Assembly: GCF_005280585.1 (NCBI RefSeq)
Contig: NZ_SZVO01000005.1
Coordinates: 449,733-485,006, forward strand
Source: Dyadobacter frigoris
GTDB taxonomy: Bacteria; Bacteroidota; Bacteroidia; Cytophagales; Spirosomataceae
Length of the DNA stretch: 35,274 nt
Direction of reading: 5' to 3'
The stretch's first letter is position 1. Each line of letters begins with the position of its first letter. The translations under genes were made by a program, and so were the position numbers. A model generated the notes under the pieces. It did not search any database. It worked only from the letters and a program-made list of their open reading frames with translations, and had not been told where the DNA came from. Positions 1 to 7,800 of this stretch are shown piece after piece.

Positions 1-1331
1 TCGTATGCACGTTGTTCTGTTTTGAAAAAATGCGAATAATGTTCAACCACATCTTTTCCAAACGTTTCCCTTGCAAATTCACTATGCTCAAAAAGCGTTG
101 TGGCTTCTGCTAATGTATACGGAACTCTTGGCAAATGTGCTGCGGCATAGATATCACCTACAAAACATTCCGGCGGTTCAATTTTATTTTTAATTCCTGC
201 CAAACCTGATGCTAATGAAGCAGCAAAAGCTAGATATGGATTACAATCAGCACCCGGAATTCTGCATTCGATGCGCATACTTGCCCCATGTCCAACGACA
301 CGGAAACCCGCAGTGCGATTATCATAACTCCATGCAAGTCGCGTCGGGGCCCAGGAACCATCTACAAATCGTTTGTAAGAATTAACGGTTGGCGCATAAA
401 AAGGCATAACATCCGGTACATGTTTAATCCATCCGCCCAGAAACCAACGAAAAATATCCGACCCTTTCACCGGGCCAAATTGCTGATCACCGGCAAAAGC
501 GTTTTTTCCATCTTTCCACAAACTCATGTGAATATGACTGCTAGAACCTGCTTGTCCCGTCGCAAATTTCGCCATAAATGTGACAGAAAAACCCATTGCA
601 TCGGCTACTTCTTTCATGCATTGTTTGTAAATAACATGATTGTCGGCCATAGGCAACGCTTCCGCATAACGTACATTTAATTCATGCTGGCCAAGTCCCC
701 ATTCGCCTTTTGAAGTTTCGATGGGAACACCCGAATTTTTCAAATGTCTGCGGACTGTGGACGTATATTTTTCATTCCGTGTGCCTTGAAGAATATGATA
801 ATCTTCCAAATAATATCCGGCGGGTGTTAAATCCTGGTAATGTTTTTGAAATGCTCCTTTGTAAGTATCTTCAAGCAGATAATATTCAAGTTCCGAGGCC
901 GCAAAACATTTCAAACCACCAAAATCTGCGGCATTTTCAAGCTGTTTGTTTAAGATGGAACGTGGAGCAACCGGCACAGGTGCGTGTTTTTTTTCATCAA
1001 AAACATCACAAATAACCAATGCCGTTTTTTCAAGCCAATCCGCCATTCTCAATGTTGACAGATCGGGAACCATATGAAAATCGCCGTAGCCCAATTCCCA
1101 ATTAGCATAAGTATAGCCCGGTACAGGCTCCATTTCCATATCGGTAGTCAGCAAATAATCACAGCCGTGCGTGCCGGAATCCAAAACACTGTCTATAAAA
1201 TAATCTGCATCCACCCGCTTTCCCATAAGCCTTCCATAATGATCAGTGAAGGCTACGATTACGGTTTCAATTTCTTCAAGCTTAACTTTATTTTGAAAAT
1301 CTTCCTGGGTAAGAAATCCTTTAACGGGCAT
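1..1331 (-). CDS. Glutamine synthetase family protein (3' end outside window)
   Basis: This is an ATP-dependent glutamate-ammonia or glutamate-amine ligase of the glutamine synthetase fold, probably cytoplasmic. The minus strand is open from an ATG at 1331 to the window edge, giving 443 residues; only a short C-terminal tail appears to be missing from a family length of about 455. Visible family hallmarks are the N-terminal beta-grasp segment around D-H-Y-G-R-L-M-G-K (about residues 29-37), the metal-site strand A-S-E-L-E-Y-Y, the G-Q-H-E-L-N segment, the G-S-S-S-H-I-H-M-S ATP-binding motif and the N-S-Y-K-R-F substrate loop. It resembles GlnT/PuuA-like enzymes more than housekeeping GlnA, so the substrate could be an amine rather than ammonia; that is inference. 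It lies 13 bp downstream of the DUF4230 gene on the same strand, suggesting one transcript. Confidence 0.9.
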   Translation of the reverse strand, partial: MPVKGFLTQEDFQNKVKLEEIETVIVAFTDHYGRLMGKRVDADYFIDSVLDSGTHGCDYLLTTDMEMEPVPGYTYANWELGYGDFHMVPDLSTLRMADWLEKTALVICDVFDEKKHAPVPVAPRSILNKQLENAADFGGLKCFAASELEYYLLEDTYKGAFQKHYQDLTPAGYYLEDYHILQGTRNEKYTSTVRRHLKNSGVPIETSKGEWGLGQHELNVRYAEALPMADNHVIYKQCMKEVADAMGFSVTFMAKFATGQAGSSSHIHMSLWKDGKNAFAGDQQFGPVKGSDIFRWFLGGWIKHVPDVMPFYAPTVNSYKRFVDGSWAPTRLAWSYDNRTAGFRVVGHGASMRIECRIPGADCNPYLAFAASLASGLAGIKNKIEPPECFVGDIYAAAHLPRVPYTLAEATTLFEHSEFARETFGKDVVEHYSHFFKTEQRAY

Positions 1332-1344
1332 AGGAATGATATGA

Positions 1345-1968
1345 TTAACGTAATTTATCTATTTTAGCATTCATCGGAAATTTCAGCATTACCTTTTTGC
1401 CAGACGCTTTTTCAAGCATTGGCGTCAATATTTTCGTGGCATTTTCTTTCGTTTGTTCCAAAATACCCATATCCAATGCCGATTTTTGAATTTGTTTTTC
1501 AGCTTGTAAATATGCCTCATTCACCAGCTTTCCCTCTTCCATAAAAGCATATTCGGTATTATAAACTTTGGAATGTTCATGGTCAATTTTGAAAACACAA
1601 AGCTCTGGTTCGGGCATATGCACTACCAGCGTTTCTTGTTCTGACGTAATATCTGAAATCTGAATTTTGCTTAGATCAACACAACCGATCGCTTCTCCCT
1701 GCACAATCAAAACAGCTTTTGCATTTGGAAGCCAGGTTTTCACAACTTCCTGTTCCACTACATCTTTAAAATTGTATTTTACCAGTTCCAGTTTTCCCAT
1801 AGCAGTCATTTCCTGCAACACCAGGGTATGAACCGTTTCTGTTTTATTTTTTCCCGAAACCCAATCCGGAATCCAGTTTCCTGAACTGAAATTATCCCAC
1901 ATCGATTTTAATCCTACCAGAATAAGTACAAATAAAAGTAAACGTAAGATGAACGGAATCAATCGCAT
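1345..1968 (-). CDS. DUF4230 domain-containing membrane-anchored protein
   Basis: This 207-aa protein has one N-terminal hydrophobic segment (about residues 4-22) followed by a soluble region, so it is probably anchored in the inner membrane facing the periplasm. The body matches the DUF4230 family: an early G-K-L-E-L-V segment, a conserved G-E-A-I-G-C-V-D-L stretch near residue 90, and a helical C-terminal half rich in Glu, Lys and Gln that ends in a short strand. No biochemical function is established for the family. It sits 13 bp upstream of the glutamine synthetase gene and 45 bp downstream of the SBF transporter gene, all on the minus strand. No catalytic motif is visible. Confidence 0.8.
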   Translation of the reverse strand: MRLIPFILRLLLFVLILVGLKSMWDNFSSGNWIPDWVSGKNKTETVHTLVLQEMTAMGKLELVKYNFKDVVEQEVVKTWLPNAKAVLIVQGEAIGCVDLSKIQISDITSEQETLVVHMPEPELCVFKIDHEHSKVYNTEYAFMEEGKLVNEAYLQAEKQIQKSALDMGILEQTKENATKILTPMLEKASGKKVMLKFPMNAKIDKLR

Positions 1969-2013
1969 AGTAATCTGTTTTGTTAAGAATATCGATTTTC
2001 AGAAAATCTCCGG

Positions 2014-3021
2014 CTACTCAGAATCCGCAATTTTCCGATTTTTTCTTGCCATACGCTGTGCCAAAACACTTGCAGCGATGAGTTGCAAAGCATGATATAA
2101 CATGATCGGCAACAACATTACACCTGCATAAGATGCTCCTGAAAACAGTACCTTTGACATGACCGCGCCCTGAATCAAAGATTTTTTCGAACCACAAAAT
2201 ACTGCTGTTATTTCATCTTCCCTACTAAAATGCAACATTCGACTAAAAAAGCTCAGCAACAGATAGATGGCAAAGAACAAAGTAATCATTCCTGCACCTA
2301 AAAACAGGATGTCCCGCAGCTCAAATCCACTAAACAAATGCTCTCCGAAAGATTCACAAAACGATGTGTAAACAATCAATAAAATCGTAAACTGATCAAA
2401 ATAGCGGATATTTTTTTTGTACTTTTCTGCAAATGCTCCCCAGGACTTATTCATCAATATACCTAAACCAACAGGAAGTATTACTTGCAAAGACAGCTTT
2501 CCGACTACTCCCAGCAAATCATATTCACCGGACGCATTGTCCAGCACCAGTCCCATCCAGAGCGGAGTAATAAAAACACCCATCAAACTGGAAATACTGG
2601 CATTGAAAATTGCCGCCGGAATATTTCCGTTTGCAATCGAAACCATAACCACGGAGGATGAAACAGTAGATGGCAAAGTGGTAAGGAAAAATATAGACAA
2701 CCACAACAATTCATTTTCAGAGCCTTTAAAAAGCGGACGAACGGTCAGGGCAAGGAGTGGGAAAAGTACAAAAGTTGAAAAATGGATCATCGTATGGAGA
2801 CGCCAGTTAGTCAATCCTGCTTTAAGTTTTTCAGGACTTAACCTCAATCCGTAAAAGAAGAAAATGACCGAAACACCATATGTTGCAATCTCTCCCAACG
2901 GCACCGGACTACTTTTCATGCCGGGATAAGGATAAACATATGCAAGCCCGATCATACTTATCAACGCCAGCAAAAAACCATCCAGACCAGCCTTCCCGAC
3001 AATATTAATAATCTTCTTCAT
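2014..3021 (-). CDS. Bile acid:sodium symporter family (SBF-like) transporter
   Basis: The 335-aa product is an inner-membrane protein with about nine or ten hydrophobic segments spread over its whole length, matching the SBF-like (YfeH/PF13593-type) branch of the bile acid:sodium symporter superfamily. Typical features are the F-F-F-Y-G-L-R-L-S segment after the second helix, a T-L-P-S-T-V-S-S-S-V stretch near residues 115-124 (the helix-crossing region of this fold), and a conserved C-G-S-K-K-S-L-I-Q-G-A motif near residue 276. The family couples ion gradients to organic anion transport, but the substrate cannot be read from sequence. It is the first gene of the minus-strand group 3021-1. 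The C terminus is short and basic. Confidence 0.85.
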   Translation of the reverse strand: MKKIINIVGKAGLDGFLLALISMIGLAYVYPYPGMKSSPVPLGEIATYGVSVIFFFYGLRLSPEKLKAGLTNWRLHTMIHFSTFVLFPLLALTVRPLFKGSENELLWLSIFFLTTLPSTVSSSVVMVSIANGNIPAAIFNASISSLMGVFITPLWMGLVLDNASGEYDLLGVVGKLSLQVILPVGLGILMNKSWGAFAEKYKKNIRYFDQFTILLIVYTSFCESFGEHLFSGFELRDILFLGAGMITLFFAIYLLLSFFSRMLHFSREDEITAVFCGSKKSLIQGAVMSKVLFSGASYAGVMLLPIMLYHALQLIAASVLAQRMARKNRKIADSE

Positions 3022-3212
3022 TCTGGCTTAAACAACATGTATTAACAAAATCTTATTATAAATAACAAGATTTAACCGTTTAATAAATTAAAAGTCTAAA
3101 GAACAACATTAAAGCAAATTATAGCCTTGCCCCTCAATGTTTTTTGGAAAAGAAGTTCTAACTATTTTATCTTAGCATACTACTTTACGTTATTACCCCT
3201 AAATAATAAGCC

Positions 3213-4415
3213 ATGCTTTTTGAAAATTTCTACCGTTTACTGATTGGGTGGATTGAGTTCAAATTAAGGTCCAGAAATTGGATTCTAATACTGACTTTAT
3301 TTTCTGTCGCTCTCTCAATTTTCCTCGCATTTCCTCCATATACCGTTTTATGGCATCATCTGAACCATACAGGAAATCTGGACGCGTGGACTTTTATTCA
3401 ACATCAGGCAGAAAATCTTTTACATCCGACCGACATCGGATATGGCGTATATGTACGACGGGATGCTATGATTTACAGGTGGACGCTTCCCTTGCTTTCT
3501 TACGTTACCCGTCATAATGTTGTTTTAATCTTACTTTTCCAGGGTCTTATCGGTGTTGCTTTTATTAATCAGATCGCGAAATATGTGTTTTCCATTTCAA
3601 ATGATAAAGTAACGACCTGCCTGTTTGTCTTATCACTTTCCAATATTTTTATCGGTGTATGGCCTTATGCAGATATTCATGGTTATGGCGATACATTTGC
3701 TTATTTTTTCCTGCTAAACGCCCTTTTCACACGTAAGCGTGCGGCCGTTTTCTTTTTAATGCTGGCCGCTTTTTTCACTGATGAACGTGCAGTGATCGCT
3801 GGTGGTTATGTACTGCTTTGGTGCATTGTCAACAAGGCTTATGAAACAGGTGATTTCAGATTCTGGACTTTGATCAAAAATGCTTTTGGGGGGCGAGGAT
3901 GGGTAGTTTGGGTTAGCTGGATCGTCTATTTTGCAATTCGTATATATATTGGGAAAACTTATTTTCCGGATCACCGCTACACTTACAACTGGGCTCCGAT
4001 TTTATTACAGGATGGAAATCGCTACGGCTTGGGCAGTAGTCTGTGGAGTGTTTTTGAAGGAATGTGGCTTTTACTTGGCTCTGCTTTCCTGGCTTTGCTA
4101 TTAACCAAAAGATACGCATTACTTTTCGTTCTTTCAGTTGGTTTTATCATCCTGACGTCAACAGGAATTTACGTTCATGATATCGACAGGGCATTATCAT
4201 ATGGTTTTCCCTTTTTGCTGATGTCCGTTTTTGTACTTTTCAAAAATAGCTCACTTCGCTCGATCCGGATCATTTTTTTGTTTATGGCATTTATCTGTGT
4301 GTTTCATCCGCTTGTATTTACAATGGGTTACAACAGGATAATTTGGCTGGAGCCGTTACCAATGCGGGTAATTATGGGCCTCGACAGGCTTTTTCACTGG
4401 AATCTGTTTAACTAA
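3213..4415 (+). CDS. Polytopic membrane protein of unknown function
   Basis: I do not recognise this 400-aa protein. It has around ten hydrophobic segments, a basic N terminus, and a soluble-looking loop after the first segment (residues ~45-80) containing W-H-H, D-A-W-T and V-R-R-D. A hydrophilic D-I-H-G-Y-G-D motif lies near residue 155 and a T-D-E-R-A pattern near 190. The arrangement, with charged residues at the start of luminal loops, is loosely like GT-C glycosyltransferases or polymer-assembly proteins, but no family motif is certain. The stop codon is only 8 bp before the GH16 gene, so the two are probably co-transcribed, hinting at a link to surface or storage polysaccharide. Confidence 0.75.
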   Translation: MLFENFYRLLIGWIEFKLRSRNWILILTLFSVALSIFLAFPPYTVLWHHLNHTGNLDAWTFIQHQAENLLHPTDIGYGVYVRRDAMIYRWTLPLLSYVTRHNVVLILLFQGLIGVAFINQIAKYVFSISNDKVTTCLFVLSLSNIFIGVWPYADIHGYGDTFAYFFLLNALFTRKRAAVFFLMLAAFFTDERAVIAGGYVLLWCIVNKAYETGDFRFWTLIKNAFGGRGWVVWVSWIVYFAIRIYIGKTYFPDHRYTYNWAPILLQDGNRYGLGSSLWSVFEGMWLLLGSAFLALLLTKRYALLFVLSVGFIILTSTGIYVHDIDRALSYGFPFLLMSVFVLFKNSSLRSIRIIFLFMAFICVFHPLVFTMGYNRIIWLEPLPMRVIMGLDRLFHWNLFN

Positions 4416-4423
4416 CTGTTATC

Positions 4424-5245
4424 ATGAAAACCGGACAATACTTCATCATTTTATTACTTGTTTTCATCTCAATAAATTCTTTGAAGGCGCAGGAAAAACT
4501 TGTCTGGTCCGATGAATTTAATATTGACGGCAAACCGGACTCTAAAAACTGGAAAGCAGAAAAAGGTTTTGTCAGAAACCATGAAGATCAATGGTTTCAG
4601 GAAGACAATGCTTTCTGTAAAAATGGCTTTCTGATCATAGAGACCAGAAAAGAAGAAATGAAAAATCCCGGCTATATCGCCGGAAGCAAAAACTGGAAAG
4701 AAGAAAGGGCCACTGCTCATTATACTTCGGCCAGTCTGATAACGCAAGGCATGCAAAGTTTCAAATATGGCCGTTTCGAAATGCGTGCCAAAATTGATAC
4801 CCGTTCCGGTTTGTGGCCCGCTTTCTGGACTTTGGGGAATGAAGGAGAATGGCCCGATAATGGTGAAATTGATATTATGGAATTTTACCGGAGTATGCTT
4901 CTTGCCAATGTTGCCTGGGGTTCATCCGAAAAATGGAAAGCAACATGGAACTCTGCAAAAAAACCAATTTCAGAATTTAAGGATCCTGAATGGGCTTCGA
5001 AATTTCATGTCTGGAGAATGGATTGGGATGAGAAAAGCATTAAATTATATGTTGACAATGTTCTGATGAATACACAGGATTTGGACAAAACTTACAATAC
5101 GATAGATCCAAAGTCCAATGGATTTCGTCAGCCGCATTATATAGTACTAACACTTGCCGTTGGTGGCGACAATGGCGGAGATCCTGATAAAACTAAATTC
5201 CCCGCACGTTTTGAAGTAGATTATGTTCGTGTTTATCAGAAATGA
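4424..5245 (+). CDS. Secreted glycoside hydrolase family 16 protein
   Basis: This 273-aa enzyme carries a signal peptide (basic start, hydrophobic core to about residue 19, A-Q junction near 22-23) followed by a single GH16 domain, so it should be exported. GH16 enzymes hydrolyse beta-1,3/1,4-glucans and galactans by a retaining mechanism. The family motif E-I-D-I-M-E is present at residues 148-153; Glu148 is the expected nucleophile, Asp150 the assisting acid and Glu153 the acid/base. The Y-G-R-F-E-M-R-A-K strand at about 115-123 and the W-P-A-F-W segment at about 131-135 are also typical. It resembles laminarinase-like members, but specificity cannot be fixed. No C-terminal sorting or binding domain is present. 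It follows the unknown membrane protein by 8 bp and ends before a strong terminator. Confidence 0.92.
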   Translation: MKTGQYFIILLLVFISINSLKAQEKLVWSDEFNIDGKPDSKNWKAEKGFVRNHEDQWFQEDNAFCKNGFLIIETRKEEMKNPGYIAGSKNWKEERATAHYTSASLITQGMQSFKYGRFEMRAKIDTRSGLWPAFWTLGNEGEWPDNGEIDIMEFYRSMLLANVAWGSSEKWKATWNSAKKPISEFKDPEWASKFHVWRMDWDEKSIKLYVDNVLMNTQDLDKTYNTIDPKSNGFRQPHYIVLTLAVGGDNGGDPDKTKFPARFEVDYVRVYQK

Positions 5246-5271
5246 TAAAGTGTAAGCACTTAAATGAAAAT

Positions 5272-5303
5272 GGCGCAGGGCTTAATTTTCTGCGCCTTTT
5301 TTT
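5272..5303 (+). terminator. Intrinsic terminator after the GH16 gene
   Basis: A perfect 7-bp GC-rich stem (GGCGCAG at 5272-5278 with CTGCGCC at 5290-5296) encloses an 11-nt loop and is followed by seven T residues. It ends the plus-strand pair 3213-5245. The T tract runs into the stop codon of the convergent carbonic anhydrase gene, so the hairpin may also act on the minus strand. Confidence 0.85.
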
Positions 5304-5934
5304 ATTCAAAATCATATCGGTAAATATCGGCAATTTCAGTACCCGCCGGCATATCAACGATTGGCTTGATAATTCCATCGTTAAGCCCGAAAACCCATCC
5401 ATGCAAATGCAGTTTCTGTCCGTGGTTCCATGCTTTCTGAACAATGGTTGTTTTCAAAAGATTGTTCACTTGCTCCACTACATTTAGCTCCACCAGTCGG
5501 TTAACACGGGCAGTCTCATCTTCAATCGCATCCAGTTCGGCTGCATATTTTTGGTAAACATCTTTAATATTGCGTAGCCATTTATTGATCAATCCCAGAT
5601 CCTGGTGCGTCATCGCTGCCTTAACCCCGCCGCAGCCGTAATGTCCTACAACGAGAATATGCCTTACTTTTAAAACTTCAACAGCGTATTGGAGTACGCT
5701 CAACATGTTCATATCCGTGCTGACAACAAGATTTGCAACATTTCTATGAACAAACATATCGCCCGGACGTGAGCCCGTTAGTTCCTCAGCCGGCACGCGA
5801 CTATCCGAACATCCGATCCAAAGAAAATCAGGTTTTTGATCTGCGGAAAGTCTGTCGAAATAATTTTCATCCAGTTTCAGTTTTTCAATCGCCCAGTCTT
5901 TATTCGCTTGCAGAAGTCGTTGATATAATTCCAT
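5302..5934 (-). CDS. can: Beta-class carbonic anhydrase
   Basis: The 210-aa cytoplasmic enzyme interconverts CO2 and bicarbonate with a zinc-bound hydroxide. All beta-class active-site residues are present: Cys42, Asp44 and Arg46 in the C-S-D-S-R-V-P motif, and His98 and Cys101 in the G-H-Y-G-C-G-G motif. The length is close to the ~220 aa of E. coli Can. The R-N-V-A-N motif after the first zinc ligand is also canonical. The gene is transcribed towards the GH16 gene and shares the terminator between them. No regulator is apparent. Assignment to the family is secure; the symbol is given by analogy. Confidence 0.95.
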   Translation of the reverse strand: MELYQRLLQANKDWAIEKLKLDENYFDRLSADQKPDFLWIGCSDSRVPAEELTGSRPGDMFVHRNVANLVVSTDMNMLSVLQYAVEVLKVRHILVVGHYGCGGVKAAMTHQDLGLINKWLRNIKDVYQKYAAELDAIEDETARVNRLVELNVVEQVNNLLKTTIVQKAWNHGQKLHLHGWVFGLNDGIIKPIVDMPAGTEIADIYRYDFE

Positions 5935-6083
5935 TTAATTTTGAGATTGGTATTTCGTATGGCAATATAGCAGAAATATAGGTTTGTATCGCTGAAATGG
6001 GTGTTTTGATTGTGTTATTGGAAATTTCAATCTTCCATTCCGAACATATAAATAATATTTAACCCATGCCGGATATTTGTCTC

Positions 6084-6604
6084 CTAAAAGGTTCGTGCAT
6101 TTCCAACCAAAAGTTTAGCATTAAACCTTACCTCAAATTCTAACTCGGCATTCAGGGATTGCGCTCTTCCCACGGGATAAATACTTTTTGCATTACCAAA
6201 GCTGATTATTGCTTCTAATTCATAATTATCGAAAGATACGCCACTACTCATAAATTCAATAATTGTACTTGCTAATTGCTTTTGAGCATCAATTCGTAAA
6301 TTTCGTCTTTGTTTGACACCGACATTCTTTATTTCCAAAAAGCAAAACACGTCAATGCTAAATATTGCGCAATCGCAACGCTTGGCGTCTTTAACATTAA
6401 AAATACAACTGTCTATCGCGACAAAACTAATTTCTTTGTTGCCAGGATTAAGAACTGCAAAGTTACATCTTGATCCACGTTGTTACTTACGTAACAACGC
6501 TTTGGCTCTTCATCACTGTCATAAATTTCAAAGGATTTTTCAAATGTTTGCAAGCATCCACTATCACTCACTTTGGGAAAAGCATCTTCAATGGCTAGTT
6601 TCAT
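6084..6604 (-). pseudogene. Frameshifted small PD-(D/E)xK-like nuclease, partner of the upstream ATPase
   Basis: Two minus-strand reading frames appear to be one gene. Frame 1 starts at the ATG at 6604 and gives 42 residues to about 6479; the matching continuation lies in another frame from 6479 to the stop at 6084. Joining them at the codons near 6476-6484 gives a smooth 173-aa protein, which needs one base restored or a -1 slip. In the joined protein, Asp78 lies in R-C-D-C-A-I-F and Glu91-Ile-Lys93 in F-C-F-L-E-I-K, the spacing and hydrophobic context of a PD-(D/E)xK nuclease core, followed by a helix with Q-K-Q-L-A-S-T-I (about 106-114). The start overlaps the ATPase stop region by 17 bp, so the two genes are translationally coupled. 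The frameshift could be real decay, recoding or a sequencing error. I found no classic slippery heptamer at the join. Confidence 0.6.
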
Positions 6605-7643
6605 TTTTTGTCCGATAAATTTCCATTAAAGCATTAAACTCATCACCAATATCCTCAGAAATTCCATCTAATTCATTTTCCGCAATAAGTCCTGTAATTG
6701 GACTTGTAATAGAACGCACCGTTCCATCAGCTACAAAATAAGCAGCAAATTCGTCAGGATTTAACCAGGATTCTTTGGGGATTATTTTTGCGATTTCTTC
6801 TGTTTGTTCAGAATGTTTTTGAGCAACTTTATATGCGAAAAGAAGATTATTTAGAGAAGAAAGGACGTATGGACTATGCGTTGTTAAAAGTAATTGGCTA
6901 CCCTTTTTAGTGCATTTATCAGTTAAATCATAGATCAAATTTTTCTGTGTTGATGGATATAAATTGAGCTCGGGCTCCTCAATTATAAAAAAATTATCAA
7001 CCTTATTTACATTGTTCTCAATAACTAGTTTCATCGGAAATATTGACTGATAACCGCTTGCACTTTCGCTTAAAAGAATGTCACCTGATTTTCCATTTGA
7101 GATATAGTCATTGCCATTTTCGTTTTTATAAAAAAGGGCTAAATAAGTTACTGGTAAAGAATTAATTTTCTTTTTTGCTACTGAATACTCTCTTGCAAAT
7201 TCAAGAATGAAGCTAGGTATGGAAACTTCCTGGGTTAAAAGATCAAATATCGAATCTATAAAAAGTGGCACAAAAGTTCTCTCTGCTGGAATATAAAAGT
7301 GCTTAAAATCATCAAAATCTTTGGCCTTTATTCCAGTAGTTGAAGTAGCAAAATTGTAATTTAATTTAAGATCCCGATATGATATTTTACGAGTAAACGA
7401 ATCTGCCACTCTGCTTTTTTCCAAAACAGTTTTAGTACTAACATATTTACGGCTTATACTATATTTTGAAAGCAGCTCTATAAGATTCTCTTCTCCGTTT
7501 TGTATGGAGTTAAATATCGCCACCAACTTCGCCAGCGTACTCTTCCCACTCCCCTGTGGCCCAATCAATACAGTCGTTTTTTTTATATCAAGTTCCGCGT
7601 TCTTGATAGGCCCAAAATCTCTTACGATCAGTTTATCTGCCAT
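6588..7643 (-). CDS. AAA/ABC-type ATPase (AAA_15/AAA_21-like), candidate defence protein
   Basis: The 351-aa protein is a compact ABC-type ATPase of the SMC/OLD/RecF-like group, without a TOPRIM domain. An N-terminal F-G-P-I-K-N strand precedes Walker A G-P-Q-G-S-G-K-S-T (residues 28-36). An ABC signature-like L-S-E-S-A-S-G-Y-Q lies near 191-199, Walker B I-I-E-E-P-E-L-N-L-Y-P near 220-230, and the switch histidine at His256 in T-T-H-S-P-Y. Between Walker A and the signature is a ~150-residue insert with no recognised motif. It overlaps the small nuclease-like gene by 17 bp, an arrangement like two-gene anti-phage systems in which an ATPase sensor controls a nuclease effector. The coding sequence looks more AT-rich than ileS next door, in keeping with horizontal transfer. 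Family call is firm; the defence role is inference. Confidence 0.85.
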   Translation of the reverse strand: MADKLIVRDFGPIKNAELDIKKTTVLIGPQGSGKSTLAKLVAIFNSIQNGEENLIELLSKYSISRKYVSTKTVLEKSRVADSFTRKISYRDLKLNYNFATSTTGIKAKDFDDFKHFYIPAERTFVPLFIDSIFDLLTQEVSIPSFILEFAREYSVAKKKINSLPVTYLALFYKNENGNDYISNGKSGDILLSESASGYQSIFPMKLVIENNVNKVDNFFIIEEPELNLYPSTQKNLIYDLTDKCTKKGSQLLLTTHSPYVLSSLNNLLFAYKVAQKHSEQTEEIAKIIPKESWLNPDEFAAYFVADGTVRSITSPITGLIAENELDGISEDIGDEFNALMEIYRTKNETSH

Positions 7644-7725
7644 TTCTGTTGTCCATTTTTACAATATTACAAAATCTAACCTGTAATCATTGTTCCGCCT
7701 CCTTCCCTTTCACCCAAAAAATCCG

Positions 7726-7733
7726 TAAATTTG
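7726..7733 (+). promoter_or_regulatory. Putative Bacteroidetes -7 box for ileS
   Basis: TAAATTTG matches the TAnnTTTG consensus of Bacteroidetes primary promoters and lies 67 bp before the ileS start. No good TTTG -33 box is visible at the usual 19-21-bp spacing, so this is tentative. Confidence 0.35.
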
Positions 7734-7800
7734 CGCTCTGAAATTTAGCAAGTGCCAAATAACGAAGCTTAAAGCTTACCGCTGATAGCTAACAGCCAAT

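Noticed and set aside
288..1367. Plus-strand frames at 288-680, 710-1015 and 1074-1367
   Set aside because: All are antisense to the clear glutamine synthetase gene, or overlap the end of DUF4230, and show no coding character.
6476..6490. Programmed -1 frameshift site in the nuclease gene
   Set aside because: TAACAAC is not an X-XXY-YYZ slippery heptamer, and I saw no downstream stimulatory hairpin; mutation or sequencing error is simpler.
6313..6618. Plus-strand 101-codon frame opposite the nuclease gene
   Set aside because: The opposite strand gives an alignable nuclease-like protein after one frameshift, whereas this frame has no recognisable pattern and no neighbour to pair with.
7687..7800. 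T-box or other riboswitch leader of ileS
   Set aside because: The leader is short, with no T-box consensus (TGGNACCGCG), and this mechanism is not expected in Bacteroidetes.
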